A program made the translations under genes and the position numbers. From assembly GCA_014163555.1 (NCBI GenBank), contig JACJGO010000001.1, positions 62,001 to 126,000 on the forward strand: a stretch of DNA of 64,000 nt, given 5' to 3'. The notes under the pieces are model-generated. The model was not told the DNA's origin and made no database searches. It was given only the letters and a program-made list of their open reading frames with translations. Source of the stretch: Flavisolibacter longurius (GTDB lineage Bacteria > Bacteroidota > Bacteroidia > Chitinophagales > Chitinophagaceae). Shown one piece after another: positions 19,409-27,526 of this stretch; positions within the stretch are counted from its first letter, which is position 1, and each line of letters opens with the position of its first letter.

Positions 19409-20524
19409 TCAGATTAAGGTTGACTTCCGCAGTTCAACATTGATCTGGTTAATATCGTTAGGCACACGGCCAGCGATAGATTCACTAATCAGGTCGCCTA
19501 CCGTGGAGGTAAAATAATAGTTGATCGGGTCAATGTCTTTGGTGACAAACCTGGCATCCAGCGCCCATTTCACCGCGTTGCGAACCGCAGTTGCTTCTTC
19601 AAAAAGGTTGAAATAATCGAGCAGCATCGCAGCTGATAAAATAGAACCTACCGGGTTGGCAATGTCTTTCCCGGCGGCCTGGGGGTACGAACCGTGAATG
19701 GGTTCGAACATCGCTGTTTTTACACCAACCGATGCCGAAGGCAACATGCCCAGCGAACCGCTGATCACACTGGCTTCATCGGAAAGGATATCACCAAACA
19801 TGTTTTCGGTGAGCATCACGTCAAACTGCTTTGGATTGACGATGATCTGCATGGCTGCGTTGTCCACAAACATGTAGTCAACGATTACATCAACGTATGA
19901 AGGAGCCACTTCCTGCACTACTTTGCGCCAAAGACGGGATGTTTCCAGCACATTGGCTTTATCGACTAAGGTTAACCGTTTTTTGCGTTGTTGTGCCGCC
20001 CCGAAAGCCAGGTGGGCAATGCGTTCAATTTCTGAACGGTTATAGGTGCAGAGATCAGAGGCTTCATTGCCATCTTCTGCCAGTTCTTTTTTTCCGAAAT
20101 AAATACCCCCGGTCAGCTCGCGGTAGATCACAAAGTCCACATCTTCCAGCCGGTCTTCACGCAGGGGTGAAAGATGATGCAGGCTGGGATAGGTATTCAC
20201 CGGGCGGATGTTAGCATAAAGCTGTAACGATTTACGCAGCTTCAGCAATCCCTGTTCGGGGCGCACTTTCGCCGTAGGATCGTTATCGAACTTGGGGTGG
20301 CCAATTGCACCAAAAAGAATCGCATCGCTTTGTGTGCACAATTCAAGTGTTGCATCCGGAAGCGGGTCGCCGGTTTTATCAATCGCATCGGCTCCCATCA
20401 GGCCATGACTGTAGCTAAACTGGTGGCCAAAACGTTCGCCAACCGCATTCAACACTTTGATTGATTGCGCGGTTACTTCAGGCCCGATCCCATCACCATT
20501 TATGACTGCAATGCGTTTGTTCAT
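19409..20524 (-). CDS. leuB: 3-isopropylmalate dehydrogenase
   Basis: 371 aa NAD-dependent beta-decarboxylating dehydrogenase in leucine synthesis. Motifs are VINGDGIGPEV at the N-terminus, RPEQGLLKLRKSLQLYANIRPV for substrate binding, YRELTGGIYFG, DYMFVDNAAMQII and GDILSDEASVISGSLGMLPSASV with the metal aspartates, and EPIHGSYPQAAGKDIANP for NAD. The length is normal for the family. Its start lies 3 nt after the leuD stop, so the two are surely co-transcribed. Confidence 0.96.
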   Translation of the reverse strand: MNKRIAVINGDGIGPEVTAQSIKVLNAVGERFGHQFSYSHGLMGADAIDKTGDPLPDATLELCTQSDAILFGAIGHPKFDNDPTAKVRPEQGLLKLRKSLQLYANIRPVNTYPSLHHLSPLREDRLEDVDFVIYRELTGGIYFGKKELAEDGNEASDLCTYNRSEIERIAHLAFGAAQQRKKRLTLVDKANVLETSRLWRKVVQEVAPSYVDVIVDYMFVDNAAMQIIVNPKQFDVMLTENMFGDILSDEASVISGSLGMLPSASVGVKTAMFEPIHGSYPQAAGKDIANPVGSILSAAMLLDYFNLFEEATAVRNAVKWALDARFVTKDIDPINYYFTSTVGDLISESIAGRVPNDINQINVELRKSTLI

Positions 20525-20527
20525 TGT

Positions 20528-21115
20528 TTACTTCGTGTACGATTTTTCAAATGACTCAATCTCTTCTTTCATGCTTAACAGGAAATCAATATCATCAAAG
20601 CCGTTTAGCAAACAGGTCTTTTTGTATTGATTGATAGCGAAGCTTTCGGTTTCGCCGGTGCTGTCGATGGTGATTGATTGTGCGGCCAGGTCAACGGACA
20701 AGGTCGTGCCATTGGGCTGCGCAAATATTTTCTGCAAAAAAGCTTCGCTTACCTGAACCGGCAACAGGCCATTGTTCAGGGCATTGTTGCGGAAGATGTC
20801 GGCAAAAAAGCTTGACACCACTACTTTAAATCCGTAATCGGCAATGGACCAGGCAGCGTGTTCGCGGGATGAGCCACAACCGAAATTTTTTCCGGCTACT
20901 AAAAACTCGCCTTTATACTGCGGTTGGTTCAATACAAAATCAGCTTTCGGTTTTGTTTCATCATCGGCTTCGTAACGCCAATCGCGGAACAGGTTCTTGC
21001 CAAAACCCACTTTTGTGGTTGCTTTTAAAAAGCGGGCAGGAATGATCTGATCCGTATCGATATTTTCCACGGGCAGTGGAACAAATGTGCTATGTATGGT
21101 TGTTATCGCCTGCAT
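20528..21115 (-). CDS. leuD: isopropylmalate isomerase small subunit
   Basis: 195 aa swivel-domain subunit that partners LeuC in converting 2- to 3-isopropylmalate. Motifs are [19 protein letters not shown] near the N-terminus and [15 protein letters not shown], the active-site loop, followed by [20 protein letters not shown]. The length is typical. It sits 3 nt before leuB and 103 nt after leuC, with a repeated-word element in that gap. Confidence 0.96.
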   Translation of the reverse strand: MQAITTIHSTFVPLPVENIDTDQIIPARFLKATTKVGFGKNLFRDWRYEADDETKPKADFVLNQPQYKGEFLVAGKNFGCGSSREHAAWSIADYGFKVVVSSFFADIFRNNALNNGLLPVQVSEAFLQKIFAQPNGTTLSVDLAAQSITIDSTGETESFAINQYKKTCLLNGFDDIDFLLSMKEEIESFEKSYTK

Positions 21116-21129
21116 TGTTCTTTATGAAA

Positions 21130-21215
21130 AATGTTCAACTCTCAACAATCAATGTTCAATTTTCAAATTGTTCATTCTTTTGCCTTGACAATTGAACATT
21201 GAACATTGAAAATTC
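21130..21215. repeat. inverted repeated-word element, AATGTTCAA type
   Basis: Fills the leuC-leuD gap. Left arm 21130-21175 has AATGTTCAACTCTCAAC, AATGTTCAATTTTCAA and TTGTTCATTC. Right arm 21186-21215 has the complement as tandem copies (ATTGAACATTGAACATTG, then AAAATTC). The core is about 10 nt. The arms are near-complementary, so RNA from either strand could form a long hairpin. Confidence 0.78.
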
Positions 21216-21218
21216 TTT

Positions 21219-22622
21219 CTAACTTAAAATTTCTCTTACATCGGTTATCACTCCGGTAATTGCTGCTGCTGCTGCCGTCAACGGACTGGCCAAAAGCGTT
21301 CGGGCACCTACCCCTTGTCTTCCTTCGAAATTGCGATTGCTGGTAGAAACACAATATTCACCGGCGGGGATCTTGTCTTCGTTCATACCCAGGCAGGCAC
21401 TGCACCCAGCCTGGCGCATTTCAAAACCAGCTTCTTCAAAAATTTTATCAAGACCTTCCGCTTTGGCTTGTGCCGCTACCTGCTGTGAGCCGGGAACGAT
21501 CATGACTCTTACCCCTTCATTCTTTTTTTTGCCTTTCACCAGGCTGGCAACCATGCGCAGATCCTCGATGCGGGAGTTGGTGCAACTGCCGATGAAAACA
21601 TTCTGCACCGGCATACCACGCAGCGGTTTTCCGGCCTGGAGACCCATATAGTCGAGCGCCTTGGCAATGTTCCTGCGTTCGGCTTCGTCAGGGATGCTTT
21701 CCGGCGTGGGAACAAGGCCGTTGATAGCAATGCCTAATCCCGGGTTGGTACCATAGGTGATCATTGGCTCAATTTCCGAGGCATCAATGTCGATCTCAAG
21801 ATCAAACTTAGCATCGGCATCACTGTATAGCTCTTTCCATTCAGCCAGTTTTTGATCCCAAGCTTCGCCTTTTGGAGCAAACTGGCGGCCATGCACATAC
21901 GCAAAAGTAGTTTCATCCGGAGCGATCATGCCGCCTCTGGCGCCCATCTCAATGCTCATATTGCAGATGGTCATACGGGCTTCCATCGACAGCGAACGAA
22001 TGGCCGAACCGGCGTATTCAACAAAATAACCGGTAGCACCGCTGGCCGAAATTTTGGCAATGATGTAAAGAATAATATCTTTTGACACCACCCCGTTCGC
22101 CAGTTCACCCTCTACATTGATGCGCATCAGTTTGGGCTTGCTTTGCAACAAGCATTGCGTTGCCAGCACCATCTCTACTTCCGATGTACCAATACCGAAG
22201 GCAATAGAACCAAAGGCACCATGCGTGGACGTATGGCTATCACCGCAAACCATCGTCATACCGGGTTGCGTGATGCCCAGTTCGGGACCGATCACATGCA
22301 CGATGCCCTGGTAAGGATGACCGAGTCCATAGAGTTCGATATTGTGGTTTTTGCAATTTTCAATGAGCTTTTCCACCTGCTTGCGGGAAAGTTCTTCGCG
22401 AATGGGCAGGTGCTGATTGATGGTAGGCACGTTGTGATCAGCCGTAGCCACCACACGGGCTGGGTTGAAAACGCTCAATCCTCGCTTTTCCAGTCCGGCA
22501 AAAGCCTGTGGGCTGGTGACTTCATGAATAAAATGCGTATCGATAAAAATCACGTCAGGTCCATTCTCGATGGACTTTACGACATGCTTGTCCCAGATCT
22601 TCTCAAATAAGGTTTTTCCCAT
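21219..22622 (-). CDS. leuC: isopropylmalate isomerase large subunit
   Basis: 467 aa aconitase-family subunit. The [4Fe-4S] cysteines are in [14 protein letters not shown] and [13 protein letters not shown]. Other motifs are [12 protein letters not shown] near the N-terminus, [42 protein letters not shown] and the C-terminal [12 protein letters not shown]. The length is usual for the bacterial two-subunit enzyme. The ATG follows the leuA stop by 4 nt. Confidence 0.96.
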   Translation of the reverse strand: MGKTLFEKIWDKHVVKSIENGPDVIFIDTHFIHEVTSPQAFAGLEKRGLSVFNPARVVATADHNVPTINQHLPIREELSRKQVEKLIENCKNHNIELYGLGHPYQGIVHVIGPELGITQPGMTMVCGDSHTSTHGAFGSIAFGIGTSEVEMVLATQCLLQSKPKLMRINVEGELANGVVSKDIILYIIAKISASGATGYFVEYAGSAIRSLSMEARMTICNMSIEMGARGGMIAPDETTFAYVHGRQFAPKGEAWDQKLAEWKELYSDADAKFDLEIDIDASEIEPMITYGTNPGLGIAINGLVPTPESIPDEAERRNIAKALDYMGLQAGKPLRGMPVQNVFIGSCTNSRIEDLRMVASLVKGKKKNEGVRVMIVPGSQQVAAQAKAEGLDKIFEEAGFEMRQAGCSACLGMNEDKIPAGEYCVSTSNRNFEGRQGVGARTLLASPLTAAAAAITGVITDVREILS

Positions 22623-22626
22623 GTTC

Positions 22627-23796
22627 TTATGCTACTTCTGCTTGCGGTACATATACGCTGGCCATTTCTTTAAGGTCTTCGTCTTTCACCTCTTTTTTCA
22701 TATCGGCCACTTTTAAAAACTCGTTGTATAAAACATCCACATCATTGCGGGTAAAGCTGAAGCCCAGCTTCTGTAGGCGGTAGGCCAGGGCACTGCGGCC
22801 GCTGCGTGCCGTCAGCACAATCTTGCTTTGCTCTGCTCCCACTTCTTCAGGATTGATGATTTCATAGGTCAGTGCATCTTTCAAAAAGCCGTCCTGGTGA
22901 ATGCCCGAAGAATGCGAGAAAGCATTGGCACCGACGATGGCTTTGTTGGGCTGAACCGGCATGCGCATGGTATCGGATACCATACGGCTCAGTGGGTTCA
23001 AAAGTTTCGTATTGATGTTAGTGTGAAGCCCCAGGTGTTTGTGCTGTTTCAGGATCATCACTACTTCTTCCAGCGAGGTATTACCGGCTCGTTCGCCCAA
23101 ACCGTTGATGGTACATTCGATCTGGCGGGCACCAGCAATTACGCCGGAAATGGAATTGGCCGTGGCCAGTCCCAGGTCGTTGTGGCAATGACAGGAAATA
23201 ACAGCTTTATCGATGTTCGATACGTTGTTCTTCAGGAAAGCAATCTTTTCGCCGTATTGGCTGGGCAGGCAATAACCGGTGGTATCCGGGATGTTCACTG
23301 TCGTGGCACCGGCAGCAATCACGGCTTCGATCACACGGGCCAGGTATTGGTTGTCGGTACGGCCAGCATCTTCGGCGTAAAACTCCACATCGTCGGTAAA
23401 GTTGCGGGCCCAGGTTACACACTGCACCGCTCTTTCCAGGATCTCCTCGCGGGTGGAATTAAATTTTGATTTGATATGATAATCAGAAGTGCCAATGCCG
23501 GTATGAATGCGCGGACGTTTGGCATATTTCAGGGCCTGTGCGGCTACCTCGATGTCTTTTTGAACGGCACGGCTCAGCGCACAGATGGTGACATCACGAA
23601 CATTTTTTGAAATCTGGTTTACCGATTCGTAGTCACCGGGACTGGAGATAGGGAACCCGGCTTCAATAATGTCAACGCCTAAAGCTTCCAACTCAAGGGC
23701 AAGCGCCACCTTTTCCGTTGTATTTAATTTACAACCGGGGACCTGCTCGCCGTCCCGCAGCGTTGTATCGAAGATGTAAATTTTACCGTCGGCCAT
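22627..23796 (-). CDS. leuA: 2-isopropylmalate synthase, short form
   Basis: 389 aa, first gene of the operon. It condenses 2-oxoisovalerate with acetyl-CoA, the committed step to leucine. The TIM-barrel core shows [13 protein letters not shown], the metal-binding [12 protein letters not shown], and [18 protein letters not shown] subdomain follows ([24 protein letters not shown]), and then the protein stops. The C-terminal LeuA dimer domain that binds leucine in the 500-plus-residue enzymes is absent. Feedback control by that route is therefore unlikely. Homocitrate or citramalate synthase is an alternative by family, but the leuCDB neighbours settle it. Confidence 0.94.
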   Translation of the reverse strand: MADGKIYIFDTTLRDGEQVPGCKLNTTEKVALALELEALGVDIIEAGFPISSPGDYESVNQISKNVRDVTICALSRAVQKDIEVAAQALKYAKRPRIHTGIGTSDYHIKSKFNSTREEILERAVQCVTWARNFTDDVEFYAEDAGRTDNQYLARVIEAVIAAGATTVNIPDTTGYCLPSQYGEKIAFLKNNVSNIDKAVISCHCHNDLGLATANSISGVIAGARQIECTINGLGERAGNTSLEEVVMILKQHKHLGLHTNINTKLLNPLSRMVSDTMRMPVQPNKAIVGANAFSHSSGIHQDGFLKDALTYEIINPEEVGAEQSKIVLTARSGRSALAYRLQKLGFSFTRNDVDVLYNEFLKVADMKKEVKDEDLKEMASVYVPQAEVA

Positions 23797-23830
23797 ACGT
23801 TTTTTTACAGATTAGGATTACGATTTTAAC

Positions 23831-23861
23831 CGGTTCAGGCAATAATTGCGTAGGTGAACCG
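23831..23861. promoter_or_regulatory. nested dyad in the leuA leader
   Basis: CGGTTCA (23831-23837) is inverted as TGAACCG (23855-23861). Inside lies a second perfect palindrome, GCAAT-A-ATTGC (23839-23849). It is 35-65 nt upstream of the leuA ATG, in the probable 5' leader. It could be an operator for a repressor of the ilv/leu operon or an RNA hairpin; the sequence does not say which. Confidence 0.5.
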
Positions 23862-23870
23862 TCTTTAAAA

Positions 23871-23903
23871 GTACCTTAGCACTATGGGCAGCGGAAAACA
23901 AAA
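23871..23903 (-). promoter_or_regulatory. possible leuA promoter
   Basis: On the minus strand a TTTTG (23903-23899) lies 20 nt before TAAGGTAC (23878-23871). The spacing fits the Bacteroidota -33/-7 arrangement, but the -7 box matches TAnnTTTG only in part. Transcription would start near 23865, just before the dyad. Confidence 0.35.
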
Positions 23904-23983
23904 TACACCTTATTTTGCCCCCATGAAAGGGTGAGGCCCCTGCTGAAACCCTTGCCCCTATTGCATTTGGTCTAAAACATTAT

Positions 23984-25555
23984 ATGATGCCTAGCCGGTC
24001 GGCCGATACACTTTTTCAATTGATCCACTCCCTTCAAAAAGGCGAAAAGCGCAACTTTAAACTCTATATAAAGCGGAATTCTTCGAACGAAGACCTCAAG
24101 ATCATCCAGCTTTTTGATGCCATTGATAAAATGCAGGAATATGACGAAGCGGCCCTGCTGAAAAAGCTTCAGTTCACAAAAAAAGAACAACTGGCCAACC
24201 GTAAAACGCATCTGTACAAACAGATCCTGGCCAGCCTGCGCCTGCTGGAAAGCAGCAACAACATCGACATTCAATTGCACGAGCAATTGGACTATGCCCG
24301 CATTCTTTACAATAAGGGTCTTTACCTGCAAAGCCTGAAAGCACTGGAAAAAACAAAAGAGGCCGCCCGAAGCCGCCACCAGGACAGCTTTTTGTTGCAA
24401 GCCATTTTTCTGGAAAAAAAGATCGAAGCCCTGCACATTACCCGGAGTCTGAAAGATCGGTCGCGGCAACTGACCAACGAGTCGAAAGCCCTGATGGACG
24501 AACTGGCGTTGACGAACCACCTTTCCAACCTGGCGCTGGAGTTGTATGGCTGGTTCATCAATTATGGTCATGCCCGAAACGATACGGATGAAGGCATGCT
24601 GACACAGTTTTTCCAGCACAACATACCTGCCGGACAGGGCAAAGGTTTTTACCAGAAGCTGTACCTGCACCAGAGCTATTGCTGGTATGCCTTTATTCGC
24701 CTCGATTTCCTGATGTACTACCGTCACACGCAAAAATGGGTGGATACTTTCCATGAAGAGCCACAAATGATTCCCGTAGAAACAGGACATTATATCAGGG
24801 GCATGCACAATCTGATCAGCGCACATTTTGACTTGGGCAATTATGAAAAATTTGAAAAAACGCTCAAAGCATTTGAAACATTTGCCGAATCGGATGTCGT
24901 GCAGCACAATGAGAACAACACCATCCAGGTGTTTGTGTACCTGTTCACAGCCAAGATCAACCGGCATTTTATGATGGGCACTTTTGATGAAGGCGTTAAA
25001 CTGGTGCCGGAGATCACGGAAAAATTAAAGGAGTATTCCCTTTACCTCGATAATCACCGGGTACTCGTTTTTTACTACAAAATTGCTTCGCTTTATTTTG
25101 GCAGTGGCGACTTCGACAACACCGTTAAATACCTCACCCGCATTATCAACTGGAAAGTAAACCTTCGGAACGACCTGCAGTGTTATGCACGCCTGCTGCA
25201 CCTGATTGCCCATTATGAACTGGGCAATTACGAATTGCTGGAGTACCTTACCAAATCGGTGTACCGCTTCATGGCCAAGATGGAAAACCTGAGCCTGGTA
25301 GAAGAGGAAATTTTTCTCTTCCTGCGCAAATCATTCAATCTTTCGCCGCGGGAACTAAAGCCTGAATTTGAAAAGCTGTTGACAAAACTAAAACAGATCG
25401 AGAGCAATAAATTTGAGAGCCGGGCCTTTGCTTATCTCGATATCATTTCCTGGCTGGAAAGCAAAATCAGCGGACAACGGGTGCAGGATGTTATCAGGGA
25501 AAAGTTTCTGAAGAGGCAACGGGACAAACAACATCGCACTGCAGAAAGCCGGTAA
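23984..25555 (+). CDS. conserved all-helical protein, unknown function
   Basis: 523 aa, predicted almost wholly alpha-helical, without signal peptide or membrane segment. The pattern of paired amphipathic helices (LYNKGLYLQSLKALEKTKE, FYYKIASLYFGSGDFDNTVKYLTRII, LIAHYELGNYELLEYL) is TPR-like but too irregular for confident repeat assignment. The N-terminus (SADTLFQLIHSLQKGEKRNFKLY) is the most distinctive segment. I believe similar proteins are widespread in Bacteroidota without known function. It is transcribed divergently from leuA across a 187-nt spacer, so shared regulation is possible but unproven. Two adjacent ATGs can serve as the start. Confidence 0.7.
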   Translation: MMPSRSADTLFQLIHSLQKGEKRNFKLYIKRNSSNEDLKIIQLFDAIDKMQEYDEAALLKKLQFTKKEQLANRKTHLYKQILASLRLLESSNNIDIQLHEQLDYARILYNKGLYLQSLKALEKTKEAARSRHQDSFLLQAIFLEKKIEALHITRSLKDRSRQLTNESKALMDELALTNHLSNLALELYGWFINYGHARNDTDEGMLTQFFQHNIPAGQGKGFYQKLYLHQSYCWYAFIRLDFLMYYRHTQKWVDTFHEEPQMIPVETGHYIRGMHNLISAHFDLGNYEKFEKTLKAFETFAESDVVQHNENNTIQVFVYLFTAKINRHFMMGTFDEGVKLVPEITEKLKEYSLYLDNHRVLVFYYKIASLYFGSGDFDNTVKYLTRIINWKVNLRNDLQCYARLLHLIAHYELGNYELLEYLTKSVYRFMAKMENLSLVEEEIFLFLRKSFNLSPRELKPEFEKLLTKLKQIESNKFESRAFAYLDIISWLESKISGQRVQDVIREKFLKRQRDKQHRTAESR

Positions 25556-25792
25556 CAAGCTTTGCATTTTACAATGAGAATCTTCTTCCCCAAACAAGAG
25601 GTTGCCTAATTTAATGGCCCATTATGGTTTAAAGGATAGCGTCAAATTTCCTAGACAAACAGGCCCAACCAGAGAATTTAGTTTGAGACTGTAATAGCTT
25701 TCCCTTAGTACACTTGATTCTTAACAATTTTTCAATCAGTAGAGTTAAAATCGGTATGATTCTTTACAGAGTAGAAGTCAAAATTCTACCTT

Positions 25793-26047
25793 ATGGTTCT
25801 GTTTTCAACCGTGCTCTTTATTGAAGGCCATCCTGTGGGTTACCAGGTGCTGGAAGAGGATCGAAACCGCCTTCGGCTGAACCCTGCTGAAAACCCCAAC
25901 CGCGAAATTGCTCCACCAATTATTCTGGCTAGCCAGGAATCCGGTTTCTGGCGTGTGGAGGGTACCCGTGACCGTGACCTGATTGACCAGGTATTGGAAG
26001 ACATCTCCCTTCAACTGCCAACTGCCCCGCAAAGCGCAGCACCGTAG
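25793..26047 (+). CDS. small hypothetical protein
   Basis: 84 aa without signal peptide. The sequence has a beta-strand-rich start (LFSTVLFIEGHPVGYQVLEED), then AENPNREIAPPIILASQESGFWRVEGT and an acidic helix RDLIDQVLEDI. The features look protein-like: good codon use, a plausible beta-sheet followed by a helix. No family is recognised. The stop codon abuts a repeated-word element. The preceding 237 nt (25556-25792) hold no other gene. Confidence 0.55.
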   Translation: MVLFSTVLFIEGHPVGYQVLEEDRNRLRLNPAENPNREIAPPIILASQESGFWRVEGTRDRDLIDQVLEDISLQLPTAPQSAAP

Positions 26048-26191
26048 ATGATATGCGAATATGCGGATACATAGATATGCTGATTTAAGGCAATACAAAG
26101 TCAGTTGATTTTCCTGATTGTTAATAGATTGTTGCCAACGGTATAGGCGAATGCATATCCGCATATTGGCACATCTGCCTATCCGCACATC
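26048..26191. repeat. inverted repeated-word element, ATATGCGGATA type
   Basis: Begins directly after a stop codon and ends 40 nt before rlmH. Left arm 26048-26083 has GATATGCGAATATGCGGATAC and AGATATGC. Right arm 26147-26191 carries GCATATCCGCATATT and CTATCCGCACATC, the same words inverted. The core is about 63 nt. It shares AATATGCGGATATGC (15 nt, right arm inverted) with the element at 52.7 kb. Confidence 0.78.
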
Positions 26192-26231
26192 ATTTCCCCT
26201 TACCTTTCCGCCTTCAGCAGAATCAACGCGT

Positions 26232-26705
26232 ATGAAGATTTCATTCTGGTCGGTTGGCAAGGCGCATGAGGGCTATGTAAAGAGCGGCATCGATGAATTT
26301 ACCAAACGGCTCTCCAATTATTTCGCGGTGCAATGGAACATTATTCCCGTTCCAAAAAACGCCGGCCTGCTTTCGGAAGCAGACCTCAAAAAACGGGAAG
26401 GCGAAACTATTCTTGGACTCCTGAAAGATGATGACTACCTCATTGCACTGGATGAAAGAGGCAAAAGCCTGACCTCCGAAGGACTGGCCAATTTCCTTCA
26501 ACAGCGGGCCAATGAAAGCAGCAAAAACCTGGTGTTCCTGATTGGCGGTGCGTTCGGGCTGGATGAAAAAGTATTGCAGGCCGCCAGGCTCAAATGGTCG
26601 CTTTCACCTCTTACCTTTCCCCATCAATTGGTACGATTGATCCTTGCCGAACAGGTTTACCGTGCCTGCACTATTTTGCGCAACGAAAAATATCACCACC
26701 GGTAA
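26232..26705 (+). CDS. rlmH: 23S rRNA (pseudouridine-1915-N3)-methyltransferase
   Basis: 157 aa SPOUT-class methyltransferase that modifies helix 69 of 23S rRNA in assembled ribosomes. The trefoil-knot core shows LIALDERGKSLTSEGLA, FLIGGAFGLDEKV (SAM loop), and the C-terminal signature LSPLTFPHQLVRLILAEQVYRA followed by the invariant end KYHH. The start at 26232 gives MKISFWSVGKAHEGY, the family N-terminus; 38 upstream open codons fall in the repeat element and are rejected. Confidence 0.96.
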   Translation: MKISFWSVGKAHEGYVKSGIDEFTKRLSNYFAVQWNIIPVPKNAGLLSEADLKKREGETILGLLKDDDYLIALDERGKSLTSEGLANFLQQRANESSKNLVFLIGGAFGLDEKVLQAARLKWSLSPLTFPHQLVRLILAEQVYRACTILRNEKYHHR

Positions 26706-26799
26706 ACACTGATTTTTGCATGGATTGCACGAATGGAGCGTCAAGGCAACTGCTGTCTTTACAGAATAATAGAATTGAATAGCGATCGGAGTAAGGAGA

Positions 26800-26863
26800 T
26801 AGAAAACGACAAACGACAAAAGAAAAACGGACAACCACAAACTACAAAACACAAACGACAAAC
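26800..26863. repeat. one-armed repeated-word element, ACGACAAAC type
   Basis: A/C-rich stretch just before the rhomboid gene: variants of ACGACAAAC, CACAAACTAC and ACAAACGACAAAC follow each other for about 64 nt. No inverted partner arm is visible. It ends 6 nt before the ATG. Confidence 0.6.
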
Positions 26864-26869
26864 TTAAAC

Positions 26870-27526
26870 ATGGAGCTTAGCATTACCCTTATACTTGTTA
26901 TCATTACGGCCATTGTTTCTATCAGCGGGTTTAGCAATTCAAAAGTGATCGATGACCTGATCTTTTACCCGCCGGCCGTGTCGCAGCACAACCAGTTCTA
27001 CCGTTTTTTTAGCTGCGGATTGATCCATGCGGATTGGGGTCACCTTATTTTCAACATGCTGGCCCTATACCTTTTCGGAAAAGGTGTGGAAGATGGTTTT
27101 GTCGAACTGATGGGATCTTCCGGTCGTTACGTTTACCTGTTGATGTATGTGTCCGCCTTGCTGATTTCGCTCCTGCCTACCTATTTTAAAAACCGCGACA
27201 ATTACCACTACCGCAGCCTGGGTGCTTCCGGTGCGGTTAGTGCCGTAATTTTTGCGGGCCTGATGCTGGCACCGCACACGGAAGTTTTTATCTTCTTTAT
27301 TCCCATCCCAATCCCCGGGTTCATCTTTGCCCCGCTTTATCTTATTATATCTGCCATCATGGATCGGAAAGGTGGCAGTAACATCAACCATTCGGCCCAT
27401 ATCTGGGGGGCTATTTACGGGCTTGCTTTTGTGATTGTTTTAGGACGCCTGATCGATTACAACGTAGTGGCAGCCGGCATTGAGCGGATTAAAGCCTACA
27501 TGCAGATCAGAGGTTGGACAAACTAA
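26870..27526 (+). CDS. rhomboid family intramembrane serine protease
   Basis: 218 aa with about six hydrophobic segments. The catalytic Ser is at residue 120 in GASGAVSA, and His177 lies in NHSAHIWGAIYG in the last helix. HADWGHLIFNMLALYLFG is the conserved early helix/loop region. Bacterial rhomboids cleave single-pass membrane proteins within the bilayer; the substrate is unknown. Its last 20 nt overlap the 3' end of tilS on the other strand. Confidence 0.92.
   Translation: MELSITLILVIITAIVSISGFSNSKVIDDLIFYPPAVSQHNQFYRFFSCGLIHADWGHLIFNMLALYLFGKGVEDGFVELMGSSGRYVYLLMYVSALLISLLPTYFKNRDNYHYRSLGASGAVSAVIFAGLMLAPHTEVFIFFIPIPIPGFIFAPLYLIISAIMDRKGGSNINHSAHIWGAIYGLAFVIVLGRLIDYNVVAAGIERIKAYMQIRGWTN

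Noticed and set aside
23797-23983. Attenuator leader peptide or T-box in front of leuA
   Set aside because: No run of Leu, Val or Ile codons in a short ORF, no T-box core and no terminator/antiterminator pair.
23972-24967. 331-codon minus-strand frame opposite the 523-aa helical protein
   Set aside because: Rich in Phe, Gln and Val in a pattern produced by reverse-reading Lys/Glu/Leu helices; no domain.
26800-26863. CRISPR-like or tandem repeat array
   Set aside because: Units vary in length and sequence with no constant repeat and spacer structure; grouped instead with the repeated-word elements.
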